From: JBBRUG01 sp038247995
Lineage (GTDB): Bacteria; Chloroflexota; Chloroflexia; Chloroflexales; Chloroflexaceae
Direction: 5' to 3'
Assembly: GCA_038247995.1 (NCBI GenBank)
Contig: JBBRUG010000028.1
Span: 1-29,511, forward strand
DNA length: 29,511 nucleotides
How positions within the stretch are numbered: position 1 is the first letter of the stretch; each line of letters starts with the position of its first letter. The translations under genes and the position numbers were made by a program. The notes below the pieces were generated by a model. The model did not search any database and was not told where the DNA came from. It saw only the letters and a list, made by a program, of their open reading frames with translations. This document shows positions 15,529 to 22,517 of this stretch, in pieces.

Positions 15529-16004
15529 GCGAATCAGCCCAGGAACGCCCGCAGCGCCCGCCGGATCTGGTCTATAAAGTTGTCAATCCAACGCTCAAGT
15601 TCTTGCTCTACAGCCCCCTACACGGTTTGCTGAGCAAGCGACTGATCGTGTTGAGCTTTCAGGGGCGCAAAAGCGGCAAACCCTATAGCGTGGTTGTGGG
15701 GTATCACGCTGAAGGCGACACCCTGCTGGTTACCACGCAGGCGCGCTGGGCGAAGAACCTTGGCGGCGGCGCGCCGATACACGTACGTCTGCGCGGTCGG
15801 AAACGCTCCGGCACGGCGCAACTGATCACTGACATCGACGCGCTGAGCGCCGCCTACGCAACGTTGCTGAGCGGCGCTCCCGAGTTGGGGCGGTTTATTG
15901 GGGTAAGCGTGGATAGCGCCGGAACGCCCGTTGCCGCCGAAGTCGCCGACGCGCAGCAGCGTGGCTATGTCGTGATCGCCATTGCGCTGTCGCCGGTGCG
16001 GTAG
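15525..16004 (+). CDS. Nitroreductase/deazaflavin-dependent oxidoreductase family protein
   Basis: The 159-aa protein matches the small split-barrel family related to F420H2-dependent quinone reductase (Ddn-like, PF04075): LSFQGRKSGKPYSVVVGYHAEGDTLLVTTQARWAKNLGGGAPIHVRLRGRKRSGTA carries the GRKSGKP phosphate-binding and trailing NL-GG-P-V-L-G pattern. Members reduce quinones or nitro compounds with F420 or flavin; the cofactor here is not certain. GGAGG lies 7 nt before ATG 15525, inside the end of the DsbA-like gene, and start and stop overlap as ATGA. Its last 40 nt also overlap the 3' end of the convergent FAD monooxygenase gene, leaving no room for a terminator. Confidence 0.8.
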   Translation: MSESAQERPQRPPDLVYKVVNPTLKFLLYSPLHGLLSKRLIVLSFQGRKSGKPYSVVVGYHAEGDTLLVTTQARWAKNLGGGAPIHVRLRGRKRSGTAQLITDIDALSAAYATLLSGAPELGRFIGVSVDSAGTPVAAEVADAQQRGYVVIAIALSPVR

Positions 16005-17158
16005 AGGCCAAACGGTAGTTCGTCGCCTACACGCCATGTTCCGCTAAACTGTGCGCTGGTGCCGGCGGCGCGGGTGCGTTCGAGGACGCTGCGTCCAAGT
16101 GCCAGTTGGCCCGGTTCCCAGCGCTCCAACGCCGCCGGCACATTGCCCTGCGCGCCAACGATTGCCGCACTGAGCGCCCATGCGTCGGCGGCGGCCTTAG
16201 CGGTTCCGGCGGCCGCGTGGGGCCGAGCCACAAAGGCGGCGTCCCCGATCAGGCAGGCGCGCCCGAAGGCCATCCGCTCAACCTCCAGATCGACGATCGC
16301 CTGAATGAAGGGCTGGTCGGTCGCCAGGATCAGATCGGCAAGCGGGGGCGGTAGCGCTGTGGCGGCTTTACGTAACGCGCTGAGCTGGATTTCCGCTACC
16401 GCCCCAGCCGGCACCGACACCTCACGGCGCACGCCCGCAGCATCAGTCAGCACCGCATCCAATGCCGCGCCTGCAGGCACATTCTGATACCAAAGCCAGT
16501 TCAGTTGGGTGCTTGTTTCCCCGTTGCGATCCACCACCGGAATTGGATAAACCAGCAGATGGCCGTGCGGCAGTACGTGGTAGGTGATCGCGCCGGCAAA
16601 ACGCTCAGCCGCCGCGCCGACCTCATGCGTTCCAAGCGTACCGCGCCAAGCCACATAGCCGGCATAAGCAAGCTGCGTATCAGGGAGCAGTTGCCGCCGC
16701 CCCGTCGAGCGAATGCCGTCGGCCCAAACCAGCAGATCGGCGTGCTCGGTACTGCCGTCGGCAAGCTGGGCGCTGATCGCGTCTGCCGTGTGCTCACAGC
16801 CCACAACCGCCGTGCCCAGCCGGTAGCACTCCGGCGCCAGTCGATCCAGCAAGCCGCGATACAATGCGTTATAGGAGCTGAAACGGTACGGAAACGGTCG
16901 TTCGTGTACAACCGTGCCGTCAGCGCCCATGTAGCGCACCGCTTGCGCCGGAATACTGATCGCTCGCAGATCGACCCCGCCCCGTTCCACCAGGTAGCGC
17001 ACTGTGATCGGGTTGAGCACAATCCCCGCACCCAACCCGACCAGCGGCGTTACCGCTCGTTCATAAACCGTAACGGCACAACCGGCGTCCTGGAGCGTCA
17101 GGGCGGCGGTTAAACCGCCCAGACTTCCGCCGGCAATGATCACCCGCGGTGCGCGCAT
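15965..17158 (-). CDS. FAD-dependent aromatic-ring monooxygenase
   Basis: The 397-aa protein is a class A flavoprotein hydroxylase (PHBH fold). It starts with the dinucleotide-binding motif VIIAGGSLGGLTAALTLQDAGCAVTVYERA (residues 6-35) and has the second FAD motif CLIGDAAFVARPHAAAGTAKAAADAWALSAA toward the C-terminus. The RPHAAAGTAKAAADA string and the IIAGGSLGGL start most resemble the 2,6-dihydroxypyridine 3-monooxygenase branch, which hydroxylates hydroxylated N-heterocycles using NAD(P)H and O2. The real substrate is not known. The gene lies 4 nt after the PPOX flavoprotein gene, so they are one operon, and its 3' end overlaps the convergent gene by 40 nt. Confidence 0.87.
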   Translation of the reverse strand: MRAPRVIIAGGSLGGLTAALTLQDAGCAVTVYERAVTPLVGLGAGIVLNPITVRYLVERGGVDLRAISIPAQAVRYMGADGTVVHERPFPYRFSSYNALYRGLLDRLAPECYRLGTAVVGCEHTADAISAQLADGSTEHADLLVWADGIRSTGRRQLLPDTQLAYAGYVAWRGTLGTHEVGAAAERFAGAITYHVLPHGHLLVYPIPVVDRNGETSTQLNWLWYQNVPAGAALDAVLTDAAGVRREVSVPAGAVAEIQLSALRKAATALPPPLADLILATDQPFIQAIVDLEVERMAFGRACLIGDAAFVARPHAAAGTAKAAADAWALSAAIVGAQGNVPAALERWEPGQLALGRSVLERTRAAGTSAQFSGTWRVGDELPFGLYRTGDSAMAITT

Positions 17159-17162
17159 GAGG

Positions 17163-17675
17163 CTACCCGCCTACCGGGCCAAAGGTGACAATCCGCGTGG
17201 GGCGCACTTTGTAGAGCACGCACACTTCGCCGTTCGGATCGCGCAGTGGGTAGGGCCGCGTGCCGAGATACGCCGCACCAAGGTCGTCGATATTGTTGGT
17301 CGCCAGATGGCCCTCGTTCGGGTCATCCTCCTCGATGAAGCGCTCCACCTCGCCGTAAATCGTGATCCAGTGATAGGGATTCTGTGGGTTCACCAGCATC
17401 ACTACGACACTCGGCCGGGCGCGCATGTTTCGATCTTTGAGCCGCCCGCGCACCGAGTTCAGGTTGAGGTGCGTGCCGTCGTGGTTCACCCAGTTCGGCG
17501 TAAGTTGGGGCGTGCCGTCGGCGTTGATCGTGGCCACCGAAGCGGTAACCGGCTGGTCGAGGAGGGCCAGATGGACGGCGGGCAGGGCAGTCAGCGTCGT
17601 TGCGGGAACGCGCTCGCCGATGCTGAAGGCATGTTCGTTGCCGGGGGTGATTACGTCGGCGATCTCGATGGTCAT
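17163..17675 (-). CDS. PPOX-class (pyridoxamine-phosphate-oxidase-like) F420/FMN-binding protein
   Basis: The 170-aa split-barrel protein matches the F420-dependent PPOX group (Rv1155-like): LDQPVTASVATINADGTPQLTPNWVNHDGTHLNLNSVRGRLKDRNMRARPSVVVMLVNPQNPYHWITIYGEVERF contains the beta-barrel core and the RGRLKDRNMRARP phosphate-contacting loop. Such enzymes reduce a range of unsaturated substrates with F420H2 or bind FMN; the cofactor is not decided by sequence alone. ATG 17675 has AGGAG 6 nt upstream. It leads a two-gene operon with the FAD monooxygenase, which suggests a shared oxidation/reduction pathway for one compound. A period-7 repeat and hairpin lie just upstream in its promoter region. 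Confidence 0.85.
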   Translation of the reverse strand: MTIEIADVITPGNEHAFSIGERVPATTLTALPAVHLALLDQPVTASVATINADGTPQLTPNWVNHDGTHLNLNSVRGRLKDRNMRARPSVVVMLVNPQNPYHWITIYGEVERFIEEDDPNEGHLATNNIDDLGAAYLGTRPYPLRDPNGEVCVLYKVRPTRIVTFGPVGG

Positions 17676-17710
17676 CGGTGACTCCTATGAGGCTGTGTGG
17701 CGAGGGATAC

Positions 17711-17745
17711 GTGACGAGTGATGCGTGACAAGTGACGAGTGAGCA
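17711..17745. repeat. Five heptamers GTGACGA/GTGATGC/GTGACAA/GTGACGA/GTGAGCA
   Basis: All five consecutive 7-nt units begin GTGA. The array lies between the PPOX gene start and the end of the VOC gene and runs straight into a hairpin at 17747-17764. Confidence 0.85.
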
Positions 17746-17746
17746 G

Positions 17747-17764
17747 GCGACCACCCGGGGTTGC
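17747..17764. repeat. Recurrent hairpin GCGACC...GGGTTGC, copy 1
   Basis: GCGACC can pair with GGTTGC (one G-U) around a short loop. A near copy lies at 28014-28030, also directly after a GTGA-containing period-7 array. This copy sits just after (in minus direction) the VOC gene. Confidence 0.55.
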
Positions 17765-17769
17765 GTAAG

Positions 17770-18213
17770 CTAGGCCCGGATCGCGCTGCGCTCTTCGACG
17801 GGCAGCGCTGCGGCTTCGTCCCATTGAAAGAACTCAATAAAGTTCCCGTCAGGGTCGAGCACATAGAGCTGGATTGCGCCGTCGCTGCGCGGCAGCGGGC
17901 CACCGAGGATTGTGACGTTGTGGGCGCGCAGATGGGCTTCGACGCTTCGCAGGTCGGGGACTTCAAAGCCGAGGTGATGAGCTAGGCCACGGGTGGCGCC
18001 CTTGCCGAGTTCGCCAAATCCGGCTGGGGCGGTGGTGTCGGCGGCGACGATCAGATGCAACTCAAAGCCGGCGCCGCGAAACCAGCAGCCGCCAAAGGTG
18101 AAGCTTTGCGGACGGGGAACTTCAGTCAGGCCGAGGATGCCGCCATAAAAATGGCGCGCGCGCTCCAGGTCGCTCACCACAAGTGCGCTGTGGTCGAGGC
18201 GGGTGATCTCCAC
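17770..18213 (-). CDS. VOC (glyoxalase/dioxygenase) superfamily protein
   Basis: The 147-aa protein has the two paired beta-alpha-beta-beta-beta units of the VOC fold. The usual metal-ligand positions are filled: His8 in RLDHSALVV, Glu in GFELHLI, His in GLAHHLGFEV and Glu in DPDGNFIEFFQWDE. That points to a metal-dependent glyoxalase, dioxygenase or thiol transferase, but function in this family cannot be assigned further. The start is GTG 18213: AAAGGAG lies 9 nt upstream, whereas the TTG at 18222 directly abuts that sequence. It has its own promoter (TTGACA-N17-TATCGT) with a leader of about 30 nt. Confidence 0.82.
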   Translation of the reverse strand: MEITRLDHSALVVSDLERARHFYGGILGLTEVPRPQSFTFGGCWFRGAGFELHLIVAADTTAPAGFGELGKGATRGLAHHLGFEVPDLRSVEAHLRAHNVTILGGPLPRSDGAIQLYVLDPDGNFIEFFQWDEAAALPVEERSAIRA

Positions 18214-18249
18214 GTTGAGCAACTCCTTTAAGCTGAAGGTTGTCTTTTA

Positions 18250-18278
18250 ACGATACCTCAACCATGAAACGTTGTCAA
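18250..18278 (-). promoter_or_regulatory. Sigma-70 promoter of the VOC gene
   Basis: On the minus strand TTGACA (18278-18273), 17 nt, TATCGT (18255-18250). The consensus -35 and spacing are good; the -10 matches 4 of 6. Confidence 0.6.
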
Positions 18279-18349
18279 TCATTTGCACGAAGTATGCACA
18301 GCTTTACTCATGAGTATGATCATAGCCTGACGCATGCCGCGTGCCCCGC

Positions 18350-19147
18350 TTACCCCGCAATACTTTCAGCCAGAAAGGTAAGCAGCATCGCCCATGCTTC
18401 GCCTTGCGGGCCGCCGGCGCGGATCGCCTCGATATTGGTGACGAAGGCATGGGGCTGGCCGTCGAAGATGCGGAAGGTATGCGGCACGCCGGCTGCCACC
18501 AGGTTCGCCTCCAGTTCCCCAACTTCAGCGAGCGGGATCGACGTATCGGCACCGCCGAAGATGCCCAGTACCGGCCCGCCGAGGGTGCGCAGTTGCTCCG
18601 GTGTTGTCGGGGTCATGCCATAGAAGATGCCCGTTGCGGCAATCTGGGGATTATGCAAGCTGTAGAGCAGCGATGTGCGCCCACCGTAGCAGAAGCCCAT
18701 CACCGCAACCCGCTCGATCTGCACGTCCGGCTGAGCGGCTAGCCAGGCGTATACGGCATCGAGATCGGCGTTTACCTGGGCAACATCAGTGGTGGCCGTC
18801 TGGAAGATCGCCCGCGGGATCCAGCCCGTACTGCCGCCGCGAAACGTATCCGGCGCGATCACGACATATCCCTCGGCGGCGAGTGCTTCAGCCTTGCCGA
18901 TAATGTCCGGGCGCAGGCCCCAGAACTCGTGGATCATGATCACGGCGGGATGCGGCCCGGGGCCTTCCGGTCGGGCTACGAATGCGCGCACCTCCGGCCC
19001 GGCGGCATGCGGGATCGCGGTATTGGTTAAGCCATCAACCCGGTTCCGGCCCAGCGCAGCGTCGATCGGGATCGATAGGGCGACAAAGGCCAACAGAAAC
19101 ACAATGAACAGCCCGCTCCAAAGCAGAATCCGCACGATCCAACGCAT
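18350..19147 (-). CDS. Dienelactone hydrolase family protein, membrane-anchored or exported
   Basis: The 265-aa alpha/beta hydrolase has the dienelactone hydrolase triad: Cys153 in MGFCYGG, Asp201 in GGADTSIP and His233 in QPHAF, plus Glu74 in IHEFWGL, the residue that activates the cysteine. The N-terminal residues 4-28 form one hydrophobic segment, which cytoplasmic DLH enzymes lack, so the catalytic domain probably lies outside the membrane, anchored or secreted. It would hydrolyse lactones or esters; the substrate is unknown. GAGG lies 5 nt before ATG 19147. The predicted leader consists largely of a palindromic heptamer repeat (19167-19209). Confidence 0.88.
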   Translation of the reverse strand: MRWIVRILLWSGLFIVFLLAFVALSIPIDAALGRNRVDGLTNTAIPHAAGPEVRAFVARPEGPGPHPAVIMIHEFWGLRPDIIGKAEALAAEGYVVIAPDTFRGGSTGWIPRAIFQTATTDVAQVNADLDAVYAWLAAQPDVQIERVAVMGFCYGGRTSLLYSLHNPQIAATGIFYGMTPTTPEQLRTLGGPVLGIFGGADTSIPLAEVGELEANLVAAGVPHTFRIFDGQPHAFVTNIEAIRAGGPQGEAWAMLLTFLAESIAG

Positions 19148-19166
19148 AAAAACCTCGCTGATAGTA

Positions 19167-19209
19167 AGGATTCAGGATTCAGAATCCTGAATCCTGAATC
19201 CTGAATCCT
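19167..19209. repeat. Palindromic heptamer array, (AGGATTC)2-A-(GAATCCT)4
   Basis: Two AGGATTC units, one A, then four GAATCCT units. Positions 19167-19195 form a perfect inverted repeat with 14-nt arms and a single-base centre. It lies in the predicted leader of the dienelactone hydrolase mRNA. Confidence 0.93.
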
Positions 19210-19215
19210 CAATTT

Positions 19216-19224
19216 ACTATACCA
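19216..19224 (-). promoter_or_regulatory. Extended -10 promoter TGGTATAGT of the dienelactone hydrolase gene
   Basis: On the minus strand TGG (19224-19222) precedes TATAGT (19221-19216). The predicted start falls at about 19209, the edge of the palindromic heptamer array. No good -35. Confidence 0.5.
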
Positions 19225-19287
19225 GTTATTCCACCGCACGCCTGCACGCCGCACATTCGGCACAACATAAAATGTACGTTGGGTTTT

Positions 19288-19308
19288 GCATTCTGCATTG
19301 CGCATTGG
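19288..19308. repeat. Three heptamers GCATTCT/GCATTGC/GCATTGG
   Basis: A period-7 array just upstream of the transglycosylase start; a further GCATTGT overlaps the start codon region at 19323-19329. The unit is close to the inverse of the GAATGCA array at 26030-26064. Confidence 0.7.
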
Positions 19309-19320
19309 TAAGATGCCTGT

Positions 19321-21681
19321 ATGCATTGTCGTTTTGTGTTCTTATTGCTGTTCCTGGTTGGATCGTTAAGCGCCTGTGATGTGTTGAATGCGCCGCTTGC
19401 GCAAGCACCGGCGCTCACACCTGCTCTCGCGCCAGCCGCGTTACCTACGGCAACTCCAACGCCACTCCCGCCGCCCGCTGTGTTACTGGAACGCGCCCTT
19501 GCCGCACGCACGGTCGGTGACGATACGGCGGTCGGCGCCGATCTCAGCCTGCTGATCCAGACCTACCCCGATGCGCCGGAAGTGCGGAGCGCTCATTATT
19601 ACCTGGCCGAAAGTTTTGCCCGGCGCGGCCGTTGGACGTCGGCGGCGACGCTATTGCAGCCGTTTGCCGACGCCCCGCCCGACACGGAGTTTGCGCTTGC
19701 GGCGCGCTTCTGGTTGGCGCTCGCCCATGAGGCTGCCGGCGATCACACAGCGGCGGTGGCGGCCTATGCTGCGTATCGTGAACTGAACTCACCGCTTGCG
19801 CCCTACGCCGCGCTGCGCCAGGGCGATCAGTTGCGGGCGCTCGGGTTACAACACGAGGCGGCAGAGGCCTATCTGGCTGGGGCGCGGGCAGATATCGCAC
19901 GCGTCGAGCGGGCTAACGCCTATGAGCGAGCGATTCTAGCCCTCCGCTCCGCCGATGATGGCGCGGCAGCATTTAGTTTGTTCAATGAACTTACAAATTT
20001 TGTTGAGCAGCCGGCCTACCGGGCGCGTCTGCTGGCCGAAGGCATTGGGTTGGCTGAAGCATTAGGCCGTACCGACGAAGCTAGCCAATGGCGGCGCACG
20101 CTTGTCGTCGAGTTGCCGACCACGCCGCAGGCTGCCGATGCCGCAACAGCGCTGGTGCAGGCCGGCGATCCGGCGCTCACTTCAGCCGCAGCCGGGCAGA
20201 TCTTCTTTCATGCCGAGCGTTGGGGGGAAGCGATTAATGCGCTTGATCTGGCGATTGCGCAGGCTACCGACACCGACTCAGGCACTGAACTTCGTCGTTT
20301 GCGCGGACTGGCCTTGCGCGCCCAGGGTGATTTTCCCGCTGCCCTGGCCGCGCTCGCTGAAGCCGGTGCGCTCAGTCCGAATGCGGAGGCCGGGCGGCAA
20401 GCCCAACTCGACTGGATTCAGACCCTGGGCCAGAGTGGCGCAACCGAGCAGGCGATCCAGGGGTATCAGGAGTTTGCCGCTGCTTACCCCGCCGACGAAC
20501 GCGCCCCCGAGGCGCTGAACCGGGCGATCATCTTGCGCGAGCGGCTCGGCGACATGGCTGGTGCTGACGGGATGCGCGTTGCGCTCGGCCAGAGTTACCC
20601 GGTGAGCACGCAGGGCCGTACGGCGCTGCATCGTCTGGGGTTAGCCCGCTTCCAGGCCGGCGATATGGCCGCAGCGCGCCAATTCTGGCAACTCCAAGCC
20701 GAGCAGAATACGGGCAGTTGGGCCGCCCAGGGCGCGTTCTGGGCCGGGCGTTCGGCACAGGCTTCAGGTGATCCGGAAGCGGCGACGACGCTCTTCACAA
20801 CCGCCCGCAGCGCAGCGCCGACAAGCTACTATGGCGCTCGTGCCGCCGAGGAATTGGGGCTGACCGCAGACGGCACCTTGCCGCTTACAGCCCCGGTTAC
20901 GCCGAGCGATTGGGCCGCGTTGACCGACTGGATTGCAGGTTGGAATGGGGCCGGAAATGAACCTGCACCGCCGCTTGCCGCCTTCACCGAGCGAGCGCTG
21001 CTGCTGGAGCAAGTGAACCTAACGGCGAATGCGCGCAACGAGTGGCAGGCTGGTTTGAGCATGGCTCAGGGCGATCCGGCCAGCCTTGCGGCACTGGCGC
21101 AGGCCGCCGACGCAGCGCAGATCACCCCGATCGCGCTGAGCGCTGCCGCGGCGCTGGCGGCGCTGGTTCCGCCCGACGCGCCGACGGCTCCGCTAGCCCT
21201 GCAACGGCTGCTGTACCCGGTGCCCTTCCCCGAACTGGTGATCCGCGAGAGCGCGGCCCATGGCGTTGATCCGCGCCTGTTTCTGGCGTTGCTGCGCCAG
21301 GAGAGCCGCTTCGATCCGGGGGCGACCTCGTGGGTTGGGGCGCGGGGCCTGGCCCAGGTGATGCCCGCGACCGGCGAGGGGATTGCGCGTGATCTGGGCG
21401 CCACCGACTATACTGTGGATGACCTATATCGCCCCAATGTAAGCGTGCGCTTTGGTACGTACTATCTTGGGCGGCGGATCAGCGATATGGAGGGCAGTCA
21501 GGCCGGCGCGCTGGCGGCCTATAACGGCGGGCTGGGCAACGCGATGCGCTGGGCAGGCGGCACGCAGGTCGTTGATCAGGATCTTTTTGCCGAAACAATC
21601 GACTTTCCTGAAACACAGGGCTATGTGAAGCTGGTGATGGGCTATTACGGGGCCTATCGCGAGCTGTACGCGATACCGTGA
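19321..21681 (+). CDS. Lytic transglycosylase lipoprotein with TPR-like superhelix
   Basis: The 786-aa protein starts with a lipoprotein signal (LLFLVGSLSAC, lipid-modified Cys19) and an Ala/Pro/Thr linker. Residues ~50-620 are helical TPR-like repeats (for example VRSAHYYLAESFARRGRWTSAATLLQ and AARFWLALAHEAAGDHTAAVAAYAAY), the arrangement of Slt70. The C-terminal SLT domain has LLRQESRFDPGATSWVGARGLAQVMPATG with catalytic Glu661, followed by YRPNVSVRFGTYYLGRRI and ALAAYNGGLGNAMRW. It cleaves peptidoglycan glycan strands to 1,6-anhydro products at the cell surface, for wall turnover or secretion-system insertion. The ribosome-binding site is weak (GGTAAG), and period-7 repeats sit just before the start. 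Convergent with the TPR-operon genes. Confidence 0.93.
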   Translation: MHCRFVFLLLFLVGSLSACDVLNAPLAQAPALTPALAPAALPTATPTPLPPPAVLLERALAARTVGDDTAVGADLSLLIQTYPDAPEVRSAHYYLAESFARRGRWTSAATLLQPFADAPPDTEFALAARFWLALAHEAAGDHTAAVAAYAAYRELNSPLAPYAALRQGDQLRALGLQHEAAEAYLAGARADIARVERANAYERAILALRSADDGAAAFSLFNELTNFVEQPAYRARLLAEGIGLAEALGRTDEASQWRRTLVVELPTTPQAADAATALVQAGDPALTSAAAGQIFFHAERWGEAINALDLAIAQATDTDSGTELRRLRGLALRAQGDFPAALAALAEAGALSPNAEAGRQAQLDWIQTLGQSGATEQAIQGYQEFAAAYPADERAPEALNRAIILRERLGDMAGADGMRVALGQSYPVSTQGRTALHRLGLARFQAGDMAAARQFWQLQAEQNTGSWAAQGAFWAGRSAQASGDPEAATTLFTTARSAAPTSYYGARAAEELGLTADGTLPLTAPVTPSDWAALTDWIAGWNGAGNEPAPPLAAFTERALLLEQVNLTANARNEWQAGLSMAQGDPASLAALAQAADAAQITPIALSAAAALAALVPPDAPTAPLALQRLLYPVPFPELVIRESAAHGVDPRLFLALLRQESRFDPGATSWVGARGLAQVMPATGEGIARDLGATDYTVDDLYRPNVSVRFGTYYLGRRISDMEGSQAGALAAYNGGLGNAMRWAGGTQVVDQDLFAETIDFPETQGYVKLVMGYYGAYRELYAIP

Positions 21682-21686
21682 GAGAC

Positions 21687-21700
21687 AGGATTCAGGATTC
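21687..21700. repeat. Two AGGATTC heptamers
   Basis: A direct pair of the same heptamer as at 1524 and 19167, here in inverse orientation relative to 1524, 5 nt after the transglycosylase stop codon. Confidence 0.85.
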
Positions 21701-21720
21701 AGGGGATATGCTGCCCTAAA

Positions 21721-21735
21721 GCATCGCATCGCATC
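21721..21735. repeat. (GCATC)3 pentamer run
   Basis: Three GCATC units in tandem, followed by GTACG, between the AGGATTC pair and the hairpin. The only period-5 run noticed in the window. Confidence 0.7.
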
Positions 21736-21739
21736 GTAC

Positions 21740-21761
21740 GGGCGGACCCATGGGTCCGCCC
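21740..21761. terminator. Perfect 22-bp palindrome between convergent genes
   Basis: GGGCGGACCC-AT-GGGTCCGCCC is an exact inverted repeat and would form a very stable hairpin on either strand. There is no T-run. It lies between two convergent genes, so it may terminate both; its sequence also resembles the other hairpins beside period-7 arrays. Confidence 0.6.
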
Positions 21762-21892
21762 TCAGCCCTCATGCCCTCAGCCATCAGGCCCTTCGCCCTT
21801 AGGCCCTTCGCCCCTCAGCCCTCAGCCCTCAAGCCCTCAGGCCCCTCGCCCCTCAGCCCTCAGCCCTCAGCCCTCGCCCCTTAGCCCTCAGG
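21759..21892. repeat. ~134-nt array of CCCTCAG-type units of 6-8 nt
   Basis: About 18 units of 6 to 8 nt, mostly CCCTCAG with variants CCCTTCG, CCCTTAGG and CCCTCAAG. The array starts within the hairpin arm and runs into the 3' end of the next minus-strand gene, supplying its last codons and TAA stop (21881-21883). Confidence 0.92.
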
Positions 21893-22510
21893 CCCGTATG
21901 GCGTTACCGCATAAATCCGATCAAGGCGTTTGAGTTCGCGACTATAGATCGTGTCGGAGAAGTGGTCGATGCTCTGCACGCCGCGCAGGGCGTCGTAGCC
22001 TCTGGTGAGGAAGACGTGAACAGCTTCGATGCCGGCGAGGCGCGCCATCAACCGGGTGCGGTGGAGTGCGATCCCGAGCAGGGCTGAGCGCGAGAGATGG
22101 AAGACATTCAGCAGGCAACTACGCACGAGATCAAGTTGCCGTAAGCGCTCATCGTAGTTGTCTTGCTCAAGATAGTATTGTTCGTAAGTCGGCTGATCAA
22201 AGCTGATCGGCACAGCCGTAGCGTGCAGCGTGCGCGATAGTTGATCGTCGAGTTGCACGGTTAGCTCAAGCAGATCCAGGACTTCCTCGATATCGCGCAG
22301 ATGTACGCCGGGAAACATGTGCAGAAAAGTTTGGAGTTTGCGCGCACTTGCGTCGCGGTCGCTGAAATCGCGCGGGCCGTACATCTCCTCAAAGAAGAAC
22401 TCACCAACGGCTGTGTACTGCGCCATTGCGGAAAGATCGCTGTAATCACGGCGCAGCCGTTGCGATTGGAATAATTGAAGTGCGCGACGATATTCCGCGA
22501 GACTACTCAT
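21881..22510 (-). CDS. Conserved protein of unknown function (FFxEExYGPxDFSxRD motif)
   Basis: The 209-aa protein is soluble and mostly alpha-helical, with no signal peptide or catalytic motif that I recognise. The segment FFFEEMYGPRDFSDRDASARKLQTFLHMFPGVHLRDIEEVLDLLELT (about residues 38-84) resembles a conserved motif I have met in uncharacterised bacterial proteins; no function is known to me. It follows the large TPR gene by 7 nt without a clear ribosome-binding site, so it is co-transcribed and probably translated by re-initiation. The C-terminal Pro-Glu-Gly and stop codon are encoded by the CCCTCAG-type repeat. A functional link with the TPR membrane protein is inferred from the operon only. 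Confidence 0.75.
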   Translation of the reverse strand: MSSLAEYRRALQLFQSQRLRRDYSDLSAMAQYTAVGEFFFEEMYGPRDFSDRDASARKLQTFLHMFPGVHLRDIEEVLDLLELTVQLDDQLSRTLHATAVPISFDQPTYEQYYLEQDNYDERLRQLDLVRSCLLNVFHLSRSALLGIALHRTRLMARLAGIEAVHVFLTRGYDALRGVQSIDHFSDTIYSRELKRLDRIYAVTPYGPEG

Positions 22511-22517
22511 GAGTTAG

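Noticed and set aside
18306..18324. Adjacent palindromes ACTCATGAGT and TATGATCATA, the first also at 22505-22514
   Set aside because: Ten-base palindromes are too short, and the second copy lies at a gene junction where start and spacer bases explain it; no promoter context supports an operator.
21721..21892. Possible CRISPR array in the repeat-rich gap
   Set aside because: Units are 5-8 nt in direct contact with no spacers of 25-40 nt, and there are no cas genes nearby.
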